Translations under genes and position numbers: made by a program
Shown: in pieces, positions 8,762 to 17,690 of the stretch
Layout of the letters: every line of letters starts with the position of its first letter
Position numbering within the stretch: position 1 is the stretch's first letter
Notes under the pieces: generated by a model
Database searches by the model: none
What the model saw: only the letters and a program-made list of their open reading frames with translations
What the model was told of the DNA's origin: nothing
Source of the DNA: Actinomycetota bacterium
GTDB lineage: Bacteria > Actinomycetota > Acidimicrobiia > Acidimicrobiales > JAMDDE01
DNA length: 50,644 bases
Direction of reading: 5' to 3'
NCBI GenBank assembly: GCA_023489235.1
Contig: JAMDDE010000002.1
Location: 1-50,644, forward strand

Positions 8762-10318
8762 ATGGAACGATCAATGAGGCAACTCCTCGAAGACCTCCGT
8801 GCAAGAAAAGAACAGGCACTGCATGCAGGCTCCCCCCATGCCATCGAACGCCAGCATGCCAAGGGGAAGATGACTGCTAGAGAACGCATCGAATACCTGC
8901 TTGATGAAGGCTCCTTCCAAGAACTGGATATGCTGGCACGACATCGCGCCCACGGCATGGGGCTAGAAGAGTCCAGGCCATATACTGATGGAGTTGTGAC
9001 CGGATACGGCACCATAGACGGTCGGCAGGTCTGCGTCTTCAGCCAAGACTTTACCGTATTCGGCGGTGCACTTGGGGAGGTATTTGCCGAAAAGATACAC
9101 AAGGTCATGGATCTAGCGCTAAAGATGGGAGTTCCCATGATTGGGCTCAATGATGGAGCCGGTGCGCGCATCCAGGAAGGAGTGGTATCGCTCAACTCGT
9201 ATGGAGGCATATTCTACCGCAACGTGCAGTCCTCCGGAGTAATACCTCAGATCAGTGCAGTACTAGGGCCATGCGCTGGAGGAGCTGTATACAGCCCAGC
9301 CATTACGGATTTCATATTCATGGTACATGAGACCAGTCATATGTTCATCACCGGACCAGACGTCGTGAAAACTGTTACAGGTGAAGATGTAACCTTGGAG
9401 CAACTAGGTGGTGCAATGAGTCATGCCACCAAGTCAGGAGTGGCCACCTTCATCTCCCCCGACGAGAAGAGCTGTTTGGACGATGTCCGTTACCTGCTCA
9501 GCTTTCTCCCATCCAATAATCTCGAAATACCGCCCGCAGTAGTCCCCACAGACGATCCAGAAAGACTTACTCCTGAGCTAGTAGACCTGATGCCAGCTAG
9601 CCCCAATCAGCCTTACGACATGAAGAAGGTCATCACTACGGTTATGGACGACGGTGAGTACCTGGAGTACTTCGCCCACTGGGCAATGAACCTGACTTGC
9701 GGCTTCGCTAGGTTGAACGGACGAGTTGTCGGTGTGGTGGGGAATCAACCACAGGTGTTGGCTGGGGTATTGGACATAGATGCATCGGAGAAAGGTGCTC
9801 GCTTCGTCCGCTTCTGTGATGCCTTCAACATCCCCATCATCACGTTTGTGGACGTACCTGGTTTCATGCCCGGAACCGACCAGGAGTACGGTGGGATAAT
9901 ACGGCACGGTGCCAAACTTCTCTATGCCTACTGTGAAGCTACAGTTCCTCGCATGAACGTAGTAACCAGAAAGGCTTATGGAGGAGCTTACGTAGTCATG
10001 GACTCCAAGTCCATCGGATCAGACCTCTCCTACGCTTGGCCATCTGCAGAGCTAGCCGTCATGGGATCCCAGGGGGCAGTCGAGATCGTCTATAGACGAG
10101 AACTCGCAGAGGCTGCAGATCCTGCAGCTCGAAGAGCAGAGCTCATAGATGAGTACACCGAACGTTATGCCAACCCTTATATAGCGGCAGAACGAGGATT
10201 CGTCGATGACGTCATAGACCCCGCCGAAACTCGCAGAGTGTTGATACGCGGCCTATCGTTACTGGAGAGCAAGCGTGAAGAGTTGCCCAAACGCAAGCAC
10301 GGTAACATACCGTTGTGA
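8762..10318 (+). CDS. pccB: Propionyl-CoA carboxylase, carboxyltransferase (beta) subunit
   Basis: The beta subunit transfers the carboxyl group from carboxybiotin to propionyl-CoA to give methylmalonyl-CoA. At 518 residues it has the double crotonase-fold carboxyltransferase with the usual blocks: the biotin/CoA loops [11 protein letters not shown] and [12 protein letters not shown] in the N-half, and [23 protein letters not shown] and [10 protein letters not shown] in the C-half. The ATG at 8762 follows AAGG; a second in-frame ATG lies four codons in. In the ethylmalonyl-CoA pathway, propionyl-CoA released from methylmalyl-CoA needs this enzyme, which fits the neighbours. The biotin-carrying alpha subunit is not in the window. 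A short epsilon-like gene follows. Confidence 0.94.
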   Translation: MERSMRQLLEDLRARKEQALHAGSPHAIERQHAKGKMTARERIEYLLDEGSFQELDMLARHRAHGMGLEESRPYTDGVVTGYGTIDGRQVCVFSQDFTVFGGALGEVFAEKIHKVMDLALKMGVPMIGLNDGAGARIQEGVVSLNSYGGIFYRNVQSSGVIPQISAVLGPCAGGAVYSPAITDFIFMVHETSHMFITGPDVVKTVTGEDVTLEQLGGAMSHATKSGVATFISPDEKSCLDDVRYLLSFLPSNNLEIPPAVVPTDDPERLTPELVDLMPASPNQPYDMKKVITTVMDDGEYLEYFAHWAMNLTCGFARLNGRVVGVVGNQPQVLAGVLDIDASEKGARFVRFCDAFNIPIITFVDVPGFMPGTDQEYGGIIRHGAKLLYAYCEATVPRMNVVTRKAYGGAYVVMDSKSIGSDLSYAWPSAELAVMGSQGAVEIVYRRELAEAADPAARRAELIDEYTERYANPYIAAERGFVDDVIDPAETRRVLIRGLSLLESKREELPKRKHGNIPL

Positions 10319-10320
10319 GA

Positions 10321-10365
10321 TAGGGGATGGCGAGAATCAGCGAGACAGTTTGTTTCTCGCCTGCA
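10321..10365 (+). other. Hairpin after pccB
   Basis: Just after the pccB stop, GGCGAGA and TCTCGCC can pair across about 19 nt, and an alternative inner pairing GCGAGA/TCTCGC is also possible. No T-tract follows, so a terminator role is unclear; partial attenuation before the downstream small gene is possible. Confidence 0.35.
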
Positions 10366-10437
10366 GCGTACCCACATTTCTGACGTTGCAAAATAGGAGA
10401 TGGCAAAGGTCAGTAAGGCAGGAGAGGACGAAGATCG

Positions 10438-10668
10438 GTGAGCTACACGGTCACAACTGAGAACACCTATGACGGCCGGGCGGAGGAGCGCCTTGCTGTC
10501 GCAATAGCTTGCTCTATCATCTTCGTGGACCAACAACGAACATTAGGAGGGCTCCCAGAGGCCGACCAACAAAGTAACCTCCCTCCTGTATGGAGGTTCA
10601 GTGGACGATGGTGGGCTAAGCCTCTGCCTCTGCGAAGGGATCGCCCGATCGTCTTGCCTCACACATAG
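10438..10668 (+). CDS. Acyl-CoA carboxylase epsilon-like small subunit (putative)
   Basis: This 76-residue frame starts with GTG at 10438 behind GAGAGGA. The N-terminal half is a predicted helix containing EERLAVAIACSIIF, and the C-terminal half is PPVWRFSGRWWAKPLPLRR. The pattern of a short helix followed by a W-x-x-SGRW segment recalls the small epsilon subunits encoded next to actinobacterial acyl-CoA carboxylase beta genes, which stabilise the holoenzyme. Position directly after pccB supports this. Its last 53 nt overlap the 3' end of the convergent mutase gene, which is unusual but leaves both frames open. The assignment is inference from pattern and context; I am moderately sure it is a gene. 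Confidence 0.55.
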   Translation: MSYTVTTENTYDGRAEERLAVAIACSIIFVDQQRTLGGLPEADQQSNLPPVWRFSGRWWAKPLPLRRDRPIVLPHT

Positions 10669-12712
10669 TCAACAGATCAGCCATGATCTGCTCCAGGCTG
10701 TAGTCTTTCGGTGTATACACCTTGACCACTCCCATCTCTTGCAATACAGGAATATCATCCCGTGGTATTATTCCACCCACCACGATCAGGGGATCTGCTC
10801 CGATGCGAGCCAATCTGTCCACCACTAGGGATACCAGCTCCTTGTGGCTGCCGGACAAGATGGAAAGACCTACTATATCCACATCTTCGTCACGGGCAAC
10901 AGCTGCAATTTGGTCAGGAGACTGTCGTATCCCCTCGTACACAACCTCGAAACCTGCATCCCTAGCAGCAACAGCAATTTGCTCTGCACCATTGGAGTGG
11001 CCATCCAAACCTGGTTTGGCAACCAAGAGCCTGGGTGGCCCTCCAGGCATTCTGGAAGCACGTTGAGCAAGTGAGGTGAAGTCGGTGCCCCGCAGACCGA
11101 CTACCGAGCTAACCCCTGTAGGCGCCGAATACTCCCCGAAAACCTCGCGCAACACCCCAGCCCACTCTCCAGTAGTACCCCCGGCATGAGCAAGGGCAAT
11201 GCTTGGTGGCATGATGTTCTTTCCAGATATGGCCGCATCCCTGAGAGCGGTCAATGCCTCCTTGACCCGGTCATTGTCTCGATTGCGTCTCCATGCGACC
11301 ACAGCTCGTTTCAGTTCCTCCTCCACGGCTGGATCAACCCGCTGGAAGGGAAAGCTCATGGCCTCTTCGGATAACCAACTATCTCCGCTGTTTGCAGTGG
11401 ACTGACTCAACTGGTCTCCATGGAATACCGGTTCTGATTGGTTTGCGAGACTATCTTTTCCTACTTTTCCTAGATCAGCAAAGGATGAACGGAGGGGGGA
11501 AGGGGCTGTCTCCGTGAAACAGTTGGCTCCGACAACCTTGATCTCACCTGCCTCGATCCGCCTCAAGCGCTCTGTCTGGGAACGTACCAATCGCGCCTTT
11601 AGCTCACCAACTGCTTGAAAAGCTCCCCCGAGAGCGAGAATCTCCTCCAGCTCAGTCCAGGCTGCATCTGCAATATCCTGAGTCTTGGCAGCAATAACCT
11701 TCGAACCATCGAAGATGTCCTCGTACTCCAACAAATCAGTCTCATAAGCCAAAATTTGTTGAATGCGCAACGACCATTGTTGATCTTCCGGTCGAGGCAA
11801 TCCTAATGCTTCATTCCATGCAGGCAACTGGATAGCCCGTGCTCTAGCTGATTTGGAAAGAGTGACTCCCAATGTTTCCAAGACAATCCTAGGCACGTTG
11901 TTCTCAGGCTGAACCTCCGTGAGGCCGAGAGAGTTGACTTGTACACCATATCGGAATCTGGTCAGTTTAGGGTCGGTTATCCCATAACGTTCCATCAATA
12001 TGCGCTTCCACAACTGACCGAAGGCTCGCATCTTGCAAGTTTCTTCAATGAACCGAATGCCGGAGTTGACAAAGAAGGAGATGCGACCGGCTACTGCCGG
12101 AAACTGTTCTGGCTCTATCTGGTCAGACTTCCTCACCTCGTCCAATACTCCTACGGCTGTTGCCAAGGCATAAGCTACTTCTTGAACGGGAGTGGCGCCT
12201 GCCTCCTGCAGGTGATAGCTGCAGATATTGATTGGATTGAAACGTGGCACCTCGGAAACCGTGTAAAGGATCATGTCCACGATAAGCCTCAAAGAAGGTC
12301 CAGGAGGAAATATGAATGTCCCTCTGGACAGATACTCCTTCATGATGTCGTTCTGCGTAGTACCTTGCAACACATGCGGATCCACTCCTTGGGACTCTGC
12401 ATAAGCGATGTAAAGAGCCAAGAGCCACGGGGCTGTCGCATTGATGGTCATGGAGGTGTTCATCTTCTCCACGGGTATGCCCTCCAATAACTCAGCCATG
12501 TCTCCTATATGGGCAACAGAAACGCCTACCCTACCGACCTCTGCGCTGGCTTGTGGAGCATCCGGATCGTAGCCTAGCTGGGTAGGGAGGTCGAAGGCTA
12601 TGGACAATCCAGTTTGGCCCTTTTCCAGATTGAGTCGGTAGAGAGCATTGGAGGCTCGGGCCGTCGAATGGCCCGAATACGTTCTCATCAACCAGGGATC
12701 ACTAGCAGCCAC
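10616..12712 (-). CDS. ecm: Ethylmalonyl-CoA mutase (MeaA type, B12-dependent)
   Basis: It rearranges (2R)-ethylmalonyl-CoA to (2S)-methylsuccinyl-CoA with adenosylcobalamin. The 698-residue single chain contains a TIM-barrel substrate domain (residues 1-550, with RTYSGHSTARASN, SIAFDLPTQLGYD, MNTSMTINATAPW and GTTQNDIMKEYLSRG). A C-terminal B12 domain carries PGLDGHSNGAEQIA (D570, H572, the lower axial ligand), GLSILSGSH and VVGGIIP. The DGHSNGAEQIA form of the B12 loop is the one I know from MeaA/Ecm rather than methylmalonyl-CoA mutase, and ccr and hbd nearby agree. The linker at about residues 405-450 is Ser-rich. The start is GTG at 12712 with a weak ribosome site. It lies 53 nt after the dehydrogenase gene on the same strand and is likely cotranscribed. 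Confidence 0.92.
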   Translation of the reverse strand: MAASDPWLMRTYSGHSTARASNALYRLNLEKGQTGLSIAFDLPTQLGYDPDAPQASAEVGRVGVSVAHIGDMAELLEGIPVEKMNTSMTINATAPWLLALYIAYAESQGVDPHVLQGTTQNDIMKEYLSRGTFIFPPGPSLRLIVDMILYTVSEVPRFNPINICSYHLQEAGATPVQEVAYALATAVGVLDEVRKSDQIEPEQFPAVAGRISFFVNSGIRFIEETCKMRAFGQLWKRILMERYGITDPKLTRFRYGVQVNSLGLTEVQPENNVPRIVLETLGVTLSKSARARAIQLPAWNEALGLPRPEDQQWSLRIQQILAYETDLLEYEDIFDGSKVIAAKTQDIADAAWTELEEILALGGAFQAVGELKARLVRSQTERLRRIEAGEIKVVGANCFTETAPSPLRSSFADLGKVGKDSLANQSEPVFHGDQLSQSTANSGDSWLSEEAMSFPFQRVDPAVEEELKRAVVAWRRNRDNDRVKEALTALRDAAISGKNIMPPSIALAHAGGTTGEWAGVLREVFGEYSAPTGVSSVVGLRGTDFTSLAQRASRMPGGPPRLLVAKPGLDGHSNGAEQIAVAARDAGFEVVYEGIRQSPDQIAAVARDEDVDIVGLSILSGSHKELVSLVVDRLARIGADPLIVVGGIIPRDDIPVLQEMGVVKVYTPKDYSLEQIMADLLTMCEARRSGDPFAEAEA

Positions 12713-12765
12713 TGTCGTTGGAATGCCCTTCGACCATCCTGGCTACTACCGCTACGGGAATGTTC

Positions 12766-13635
12766 CTAAGAGCGAGCATGTGAATCATGGTAGTCATAAA
12801 ATCCCTTATGCGTCTTTCTTCCCAACATCTCAGCGGCTACCATACGGCGCAACAAGGGAGCTGGAGAGTAGTTGGGATCTTTGTACTCATTGTACAAAGT
12901 ATCCAAAATAGCAAGACTGGTATCCAAACCAATGAGATCTAGTAGAGCAAAGGGGCCCATGGGGAAACCGCAACCACCCTTCATGGCTAGATCTATATCA
13001 TCGCGAGTAGCTACTCCCTGCTCCAAGAGCCGGACGGCATTGTTTAGATATGGAAATAGCAGAGCATTAACTATGAAGCCAGCTCGATCAGGAACCACAA
13101 CGGGCGTTTTGCCACATGACTCAGCAAAGTTCTTCACTTCCTCGATAATTGCATCGGAGGCCGTGATAGGACGGACGATCTCGACCAAGGGCATGCGTAC
13201 AGCTGGGTTGAAAAAATGCATTCCACAAACTCGTTCGGGTCGTCCCGTCGCCATGGCTATCTCGACCACCGGTAACGTAGAGGTATTAGTGGCAAGGATG
13301 GTCTGATCTCCGCAAACTCGATCAAGTTCATTGAAGAGATGTCTTTTCGTCTCCAATTCCTCGATGACAGATTCGATCACAATATCCACCTCTGAGAGCT
13401 CGGCGAGATCACATGTAGCAGAGCATCTAGACAAGATCTCCTCTTTTCGCGAGCTCTCCAAACTGCCTTTGGCAATTTGTTTGTCGATGGATTTCTCCAG
13501 ACCAGCTAGCAGTGCCTCTGCGGTTTGCGGGCTACGCGAACGAACTACTACTTCATAACCGGAGATTGCCAAGCACTCCGCTATGCCTGCCCCCATGATG
13601 CCTGATCCAACTACTCCCACGCGGTTGATGGACAT
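12766..13635 (-). CDS. hbd: 3-hydroxybutyryl-CoA dehydrogenase
   Basis: It reduces acetoacetyl-CoA to 3-hydroxybutyryl-CoA or runs the reverse reaction. The Rossmann motif GVVGSGIMGAGIAE sits at residues 7-20. The catalytic His is in CGMHFFNPAVRMPLVEIV (H140), with E152 as its partner. The C-terminal helical dimerisation domain includes RAGFIVNALLFPYLNNAV and KGGCGFPMGPFALLDLIGLD. The 289-residue length is typical. It precedes the ethylmalonyl-CoA mutase gene on the same strand, suggesting it supplies the crotonyl-CoA branch. The cofactor, NAD or NADP, cannot be decided with certainty. Its ATG at 13635 lies within 26 nt of the divergent cyanophycinase-like gene, so the two promoter regions must overlap. 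Confidence 0.94.
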   Translation of the reverse strand: MSINRVGVVGSGIMGAGIAECLAISGYEVVVRSRSPQTAEALLAGLEKSIDKQIAKGSLESSRKEEILSRCSATCDLAELSEVDIVIESVIEELETKRHLFNELDRVCGDQTILATNTSTLPVVEIAMATGRPERVCGMHFFNPAVRMPLVEIVRPITASDAIIEEVKNFAESCGKTPVVVPDRAGFIVNALLFPYLNNAVRLLEQGVATRDDIDLAMKGGCGFPMGPFALLDLIGLDTSLAILDTLYNEYKDPNYSPAPLLRRMVAAEMLGRKTHKGFYDYHDSHARS

Positions 13636-13660
13636 GTCAAGTGATGATAGCTTTTTTCAT
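13625..13660 (+). promoter_or_regulatory. Promoter of the cyanophycinase-like gene
   Basis: TTGATG at 13625-13630, a 17-nt spacer and TAGCTT at 13648-13653 form a good promoter, ending seven bases before a GTG at 13661 that begins the conserved part of the protein. The -35 lies inside the 5' end of the divergent hbd gene. Confidence 0.5.
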
Positions 13661-14341
13661 GTGGGTGTGCTTGCTCTAGTTGGCGGCAGAGAATGGGAGG
13701 GCAGCAACGAACTGGATGCCCAACTGTTAGACCTATCCGGTACGTCAACGGTGGCACTTCTCTTAACCGCTGCAGTATACCAGCGATCTGAACATTTGTT
13801 ACACAGGGCTGAGACATGGTACGCATCGCTGCAGGCAGCAGTTGCGTATGTGCCCATTCTAAACCGCTCCGACGCTGAGAGCCCCTCCTATGCTCGTCTA
13901 CTCAAAGAGGCTGGTTTCATCTACATAGCCGATGGTTCATCCCTACACTTGCGTTCCGTATTAAAGGACTCTGCGGCCTGGCAAGCAATTCTGGATGCAT
14001 TTGCAAATGGGTCATTGCTAGCTGCATCAGGAGCATCTGCAAGCGCCTTGCTCAACCCAATGGTGGATCCGAGAGGCGGTGCGCTCACCGTCGGCTTGGG
14101 GATAGTGAAGGAGCTAGCCATGATTCCTCACTACTCTCCTGATACTGGAGGTAAAGCGCATCGCACCATAGCTCTGGCTCCAGCCAATCTTCCTATAGTA
14201 GCCATCCCTGACCAAACTGCTCTCGTCTATCAGGACAAGAGAGCATGGGAGGAGATCGGCCCTAGCCACATAAGTGTATTTCGGGGAGGACAACCAGCTG
14301 AACTTAGTATTCTAGCGGATAGGATCCCATCGGTAACTTGA
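13661..14341 (+). CDS. Cyanophycinase-like (S51 / type 1 glutamine amidotransferase-like) protein
   Basis: From the GTG at 13661 the protein has 226 residues. The sequence GVLALVGGREW at the N-terminus, VPILNRSDAESPSYA, FIYIADGSSLHLRSVLKDS, NPMVDPRGGALTVGLG and the His-containing MIPHYS follow the peptidase S51/cyanophycinase-like fold. The nucleophile elbow, normally G-[ST]-S-A-G, reads A-A-S-G-A-S-A-S here. In a gap-free alignment the catalytic Ser position becomes Gly, so peptidase activity is doubtful. The frame is open to 13583, but upstream ATGs at 13628 and 13634 lie before the only good promoter and overlap hbd. Function is unknown. Convergent with the cyclophilin gene, 86 nt away. 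Confidence 0.7.
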   Translation: MGVLALVGGREWEGSNELDAQLLDLSGTSTVALLLTAAVYQRSEHLLHRAETWYASLQAAVAYVPILNRSDAESPSYARLLKEAGFIYIADGSSLHLRSVLKDSAAWQAILDAFANGSLLAASGASASALLNPMVDPRGGALTVGLGIVKELAMIPHYSPDTGGKAHRTIALAPANLPIVAIPDQTALVYQDKRAWEEIGPSHISVFRGGQPAELSILADRIPSVT

Positions 14342-14427
14342 GCAAGGCTGATCCATCAAGCACCTTGGAAACGACCTGGAACACCATCGACAGCACTTTC
14401 CTTGGCAGCCTAAACAGAGTAGGTCTA

Positions 14428-15222
14428 TCAGGACTCCGAGATAGTTATGTTCTCAATTCTGTAGACAACCTTGGGAACTCCGCTCGCTGTTCCACCTGCT
14501 TCTATCTTGTCCACCGTAGAAAGCCCCGAAGTAACCTGCCCGAACAATGAGTAATCGGGCGGAAGGTCCTCGCCTTGAGGGCCAACCACAATGAAGAACT
14601 GGCTACCTGATGCTCCAGGTGGCTGAGTAGCTGTCTTGGCCATTGCAACCGACCCAAGTGGATACTGAGGATGATGAGGAGCAGGAACTTCGCCATCAAC
14701 CGTGAAGCCTGGACCTTGAGGACCACTGGGAGTTGGGTTGGAGGCAGTGGGCGGGTTGGGATCACCACCTTGCACGACGAATCCCGGTATTACCCGATGG
14801 AAGATCAAGCCATCATAGAAATGGTACCTGGCAAGGAAGACGAAGTCGTTGACCGTCTTGGGAGCGCTCTTGGCATCCAAGGCTATGGTGAAGTCTCCAG
14901 CCGTAGTAACAACCTTGGCAGTATAGCTCTTGTCCGGGTTGATACACATTGGTGGGGGTGCGCTAAACGACGTACGGCGCGCTGAGCTTCCGTCGCTTGC
15001 CGGACAAGGAGTCGTCTTCTTGCTAACTGAAGCATGGGGTTTAGCCAGCTTGCTTTTGTGTGTAGGTCTATTCAACAAGAAAATGATACCTACTACAGCA
15101 GCGGCTATCACCACTACCACCACTCCCCTGGTCAATCGCTTACGGCGTTGACGAGCGGCGGCTAACTCTGACATCTTTGCTTGTCTTGCAGCGCGTTGGC
15201 GCTCTCGTTTCGCTGAAGGCAC
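14428..15222 (-). CDS. Exported peptidyl-prolyl cis-trans isomerase (cyclophilin)
   Basis: It isomerises X-Pro bonds, here probably outside the membrane. From GTG at 15222 it has 264 residues: a basic N-terminal tail ([16 protein letters not shown]), one membrane segment ([18 protein letters not shown], about residues 34-51), a Ser/Lys-rich spacer with two Cys, then the cyclophilin domain. Domain marks are [29 protein letters not shown] and GSQFFIVVG. The frame is open 54 codons further upstream, but [12 protein letters not shown] is the usual actinobacterial N-terminus. A TACGTT -10 at 15229-15234 lies six bases before the GTG, which suggests a leaderless start. It is divergent from lysC with 103 nt between. 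Confidence 0.88.
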   Translation of the reverse strand: MPSAKRERQRAARQAKMSELAAARQRRKRLTRGVVVVVIAAAVVGIIFLLNRPTHKSKLAKPHASVSKKTTPCPASDGSSARRTSFSAPPPMCINPDKSYTAKVVTTAGDFTIALDAKSAPKTVNDFVFLARYHFYDGLIFHRVIPGFVVQGGDPNPPTASNPTPSGPQGPGFTVDGEVPAPHHPQYPLGSVAMAKTATQPPGASGSQFFIVVGPQGEDLPPDYSLFGQVTSGLSTVDKIEAGGTASGVPKVVYRIENITISES

Positions 15223-15325
15223 GAGGACAACGTACCCTGAAAACTTGCTTTTGAGGAATCGCCCTCTGAACAGGAAGTATAACCAGGTTAAACTTGTTGG
15301 CTGTCGGACAGCTAACTTGGTAGAG

Positions 15326-16543
15326 GTGGCGCTGGTCGTACAAAAATATGGTGGTAGTTCCGTTGCTGATTCAGAGCGAATCAAAGCAGTAGCAGATCAT
15401 ATAGCACATACCTACCGATTAGGTAACCAAGTAGTAGTAGTAGTAAGTGCTATGGGTCGGACTACCGATGACCTAATCAGGCTTGCCAAAGAAACCAGTT
15501 CAGTACAGCCCCCACGTGAGATGGACATGCTGCTCTCTGCTGGCGAAAGGATATCCATGGCACTAGTGTGCATGGCCTTGGCAGAAAGAGGCATATCTGC
15601 CTCTTCCTACACGGGAAGCCAAGCTGGGATCATTACGGACACCGTTCACGGCAAGGCCAAAATACTAGAGGTGAAGGGAGATAGGATCCGAGCAGCCCTT
15701 GAGGCTGGAGCTGTCCCTGTAGTGGCAGGTTTTCAAGGGGTTTCCACGGAAAAAGACGTAACCACCTTAGGAAGAGGCGGATCTGACACCACTGCAGTAG
15801 CACTGGCTGCCGCCTTACGAGCTGATGCCTGCGAGATATACACGGACGTATCGGGGGTATTCAGCGCGGACCCTCGTGTCGTTCCAGAGAGCAAACGTCT
15901 CAAAAAAATCTCCTTCGAAGAGATGCTGGAAATCGCTGCCACAGGAGGTAAGGTTCTAGCTCTTAGGTCGGTAGAGTTCGCCCGCAACCATCACGTCCCT
16001 TTACATGTTCGATCTAGTTTCACCTGGGAACCTGGAACCTGGGTGGTGGAGGAGGATCCGTCTATGGAACAAGTAGTTGTATCTGCCATTACCAGTGACA
16101 ACTCGGAGGCCAAGATCACCGTGGCGGGGGTCCCGGACAAACCTGGTATTGCTGCCAAACTATTTCGTTCACTGGCAAATCACTCCATCAATGTAGACAT
16201 GATTGTGCAAAACACCTCTAGGCATGGAACGACTGACATATCCTTTACTGTACCCAAGGATGACTTGTCCACTAGCTTGGAGGTCACCAATCGTCTGGTT
16301 CCAGAGATAAGCGCATCAGATGTGCTTGCAGATACCGGGATAGCCAGGGTATCCGTTATTGGCGCAGGAATGAAAACTCACCCAGGAGTAACTGCAACTG
16401 TATTCGAAACCTTGGCTGCTGCCCAGATCAACATTGAAATGATATCCACCTCGTCAATTCGTATATCTTGTGTTATCCGATCTGACCAGGCAGAGACCGC
16501 TGTTCGCCTACTGCATCAAGCCTTCGAGCTCTCCGAAAATTAG
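15326..16543 (+). CDS. lysC: Aspartate kinase (alpha subunit)
   Basis: It phosphorylates aspartate, the first step to lysine, threonine and methionine. From the GTG at 15326 it has 405 residues: a kinase domain with [16 protein letters not shown] at the N-terminus, [26 protein letters not shown] and the regulatory hinge, then two ACT domains (about 265-405, including [18 protein letters not shown] and [16 protein letters not shown]). ACT domains usually bind lysine and/or threonine for feedback control. The frame is open to 15245, but the family N-terminus is at the GTG, and TAACTT seven bases before it suggests a leaderless start. asd follows 69 nt downstream, the common ask-asd pair. Confidence 0.95.
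   Translation: MALVVQKYGGSSVADSERIKAVADHIAHTYRLGNQVVVVVSAMGRTTDDLIRLAKETSSVQPPREMDMLLSAGERISMALVCMALAERGISASSYTGSQAGIITDTVHGKAKILEVKGDRIRAALEAGAVPVVAGFQGVSTEKDVTTLGRGGSDTTAVALAAALRADACEIYTDVSGVFSADPRVVPESKRLKKISFEEMLEIAATGGKVLALRSVEFARNHHVPLHVRSSFTWEPGTWVVEEDPSMEQVVVSAITSDNSEAKITVAGVPDKPGIAAKLFRSLANHSINVDMIVQNTSRHGTTDISFTVPKDDLSTSLEVTNRLVPEISASDVLADTGIARVSVIGAGMKTHPGVTATVFETLAAAQINIEMISTSSIRISCVIRSDQAETAVRLLHQAFELSEN
16064..16543 (+). CDS. Aspartokinase beta subunit from internal start
   Basis: Inside lysC, in the same frame, an ATG at 16064 is preceded by GGAGGAGG with about 8 nt spacing. It begins [19 protein letters not shown], the position where the beta subunit of the Corynebacterium and Bacillus alpha2beta2 aspartokinases starts. 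The product would be 159 residues containing only the two ACT domains, forming the regulatory partner of the full-length chain. The strong ribosome site inside a coding region, stronger than that of lysC itself, is direct sequence evidence. Use of the start in the cell is inference from the family. Confidence 0.72.
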   Translation: MEQVVVSAITSDNSEAKITVAGVPDKPGIAAKLFRSLANHSINVDMIVQNTSRHGTTDISFTVPKDDLSTSLEVTNRLVPEISASDVLADTGIARVSVIGAGMKTHPGVTATVFETLAAAQINIEMISTSSIRISCVIRSDQAETAVRLLHQAFELSEN

Positions 16544-17617
<1,074 letters not shown>

Positions 17618-17660
17618 AAAAACAAGTGCTGCTTCGTCCGTAAGGAAAAACTCACCATCC

Positions 17661-17690
17661 AAACGTTTCAAGCAGAAACGTTTCAAGCAG
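17661..17690. repeat. 15-nt tandem duplication across the MFS stop codon
   Basis: AAACGTTTCAAGCAG occurs at 17661-17675 and directly again at 17676-17690. The second copy includes the TCA at 17683-17685, the stop of the minus-strand permease, so the duplication repeats the final codons and stop just downstream. Confidence 0.85.

Noticed and set aside
12713-12765. Cobalamin riboswitch before the B12-dependent mutase
   Set aside because: Only 53 nt separate it from hbd, and no B12-box sequence is present there or before hbd.
13583-13660. Longer N-terminus of the cyanophycinase-like protein
   Set aside because: The extra residues overlap hbd antisense, look non-conserved, and lie upstream of the only good promoter.
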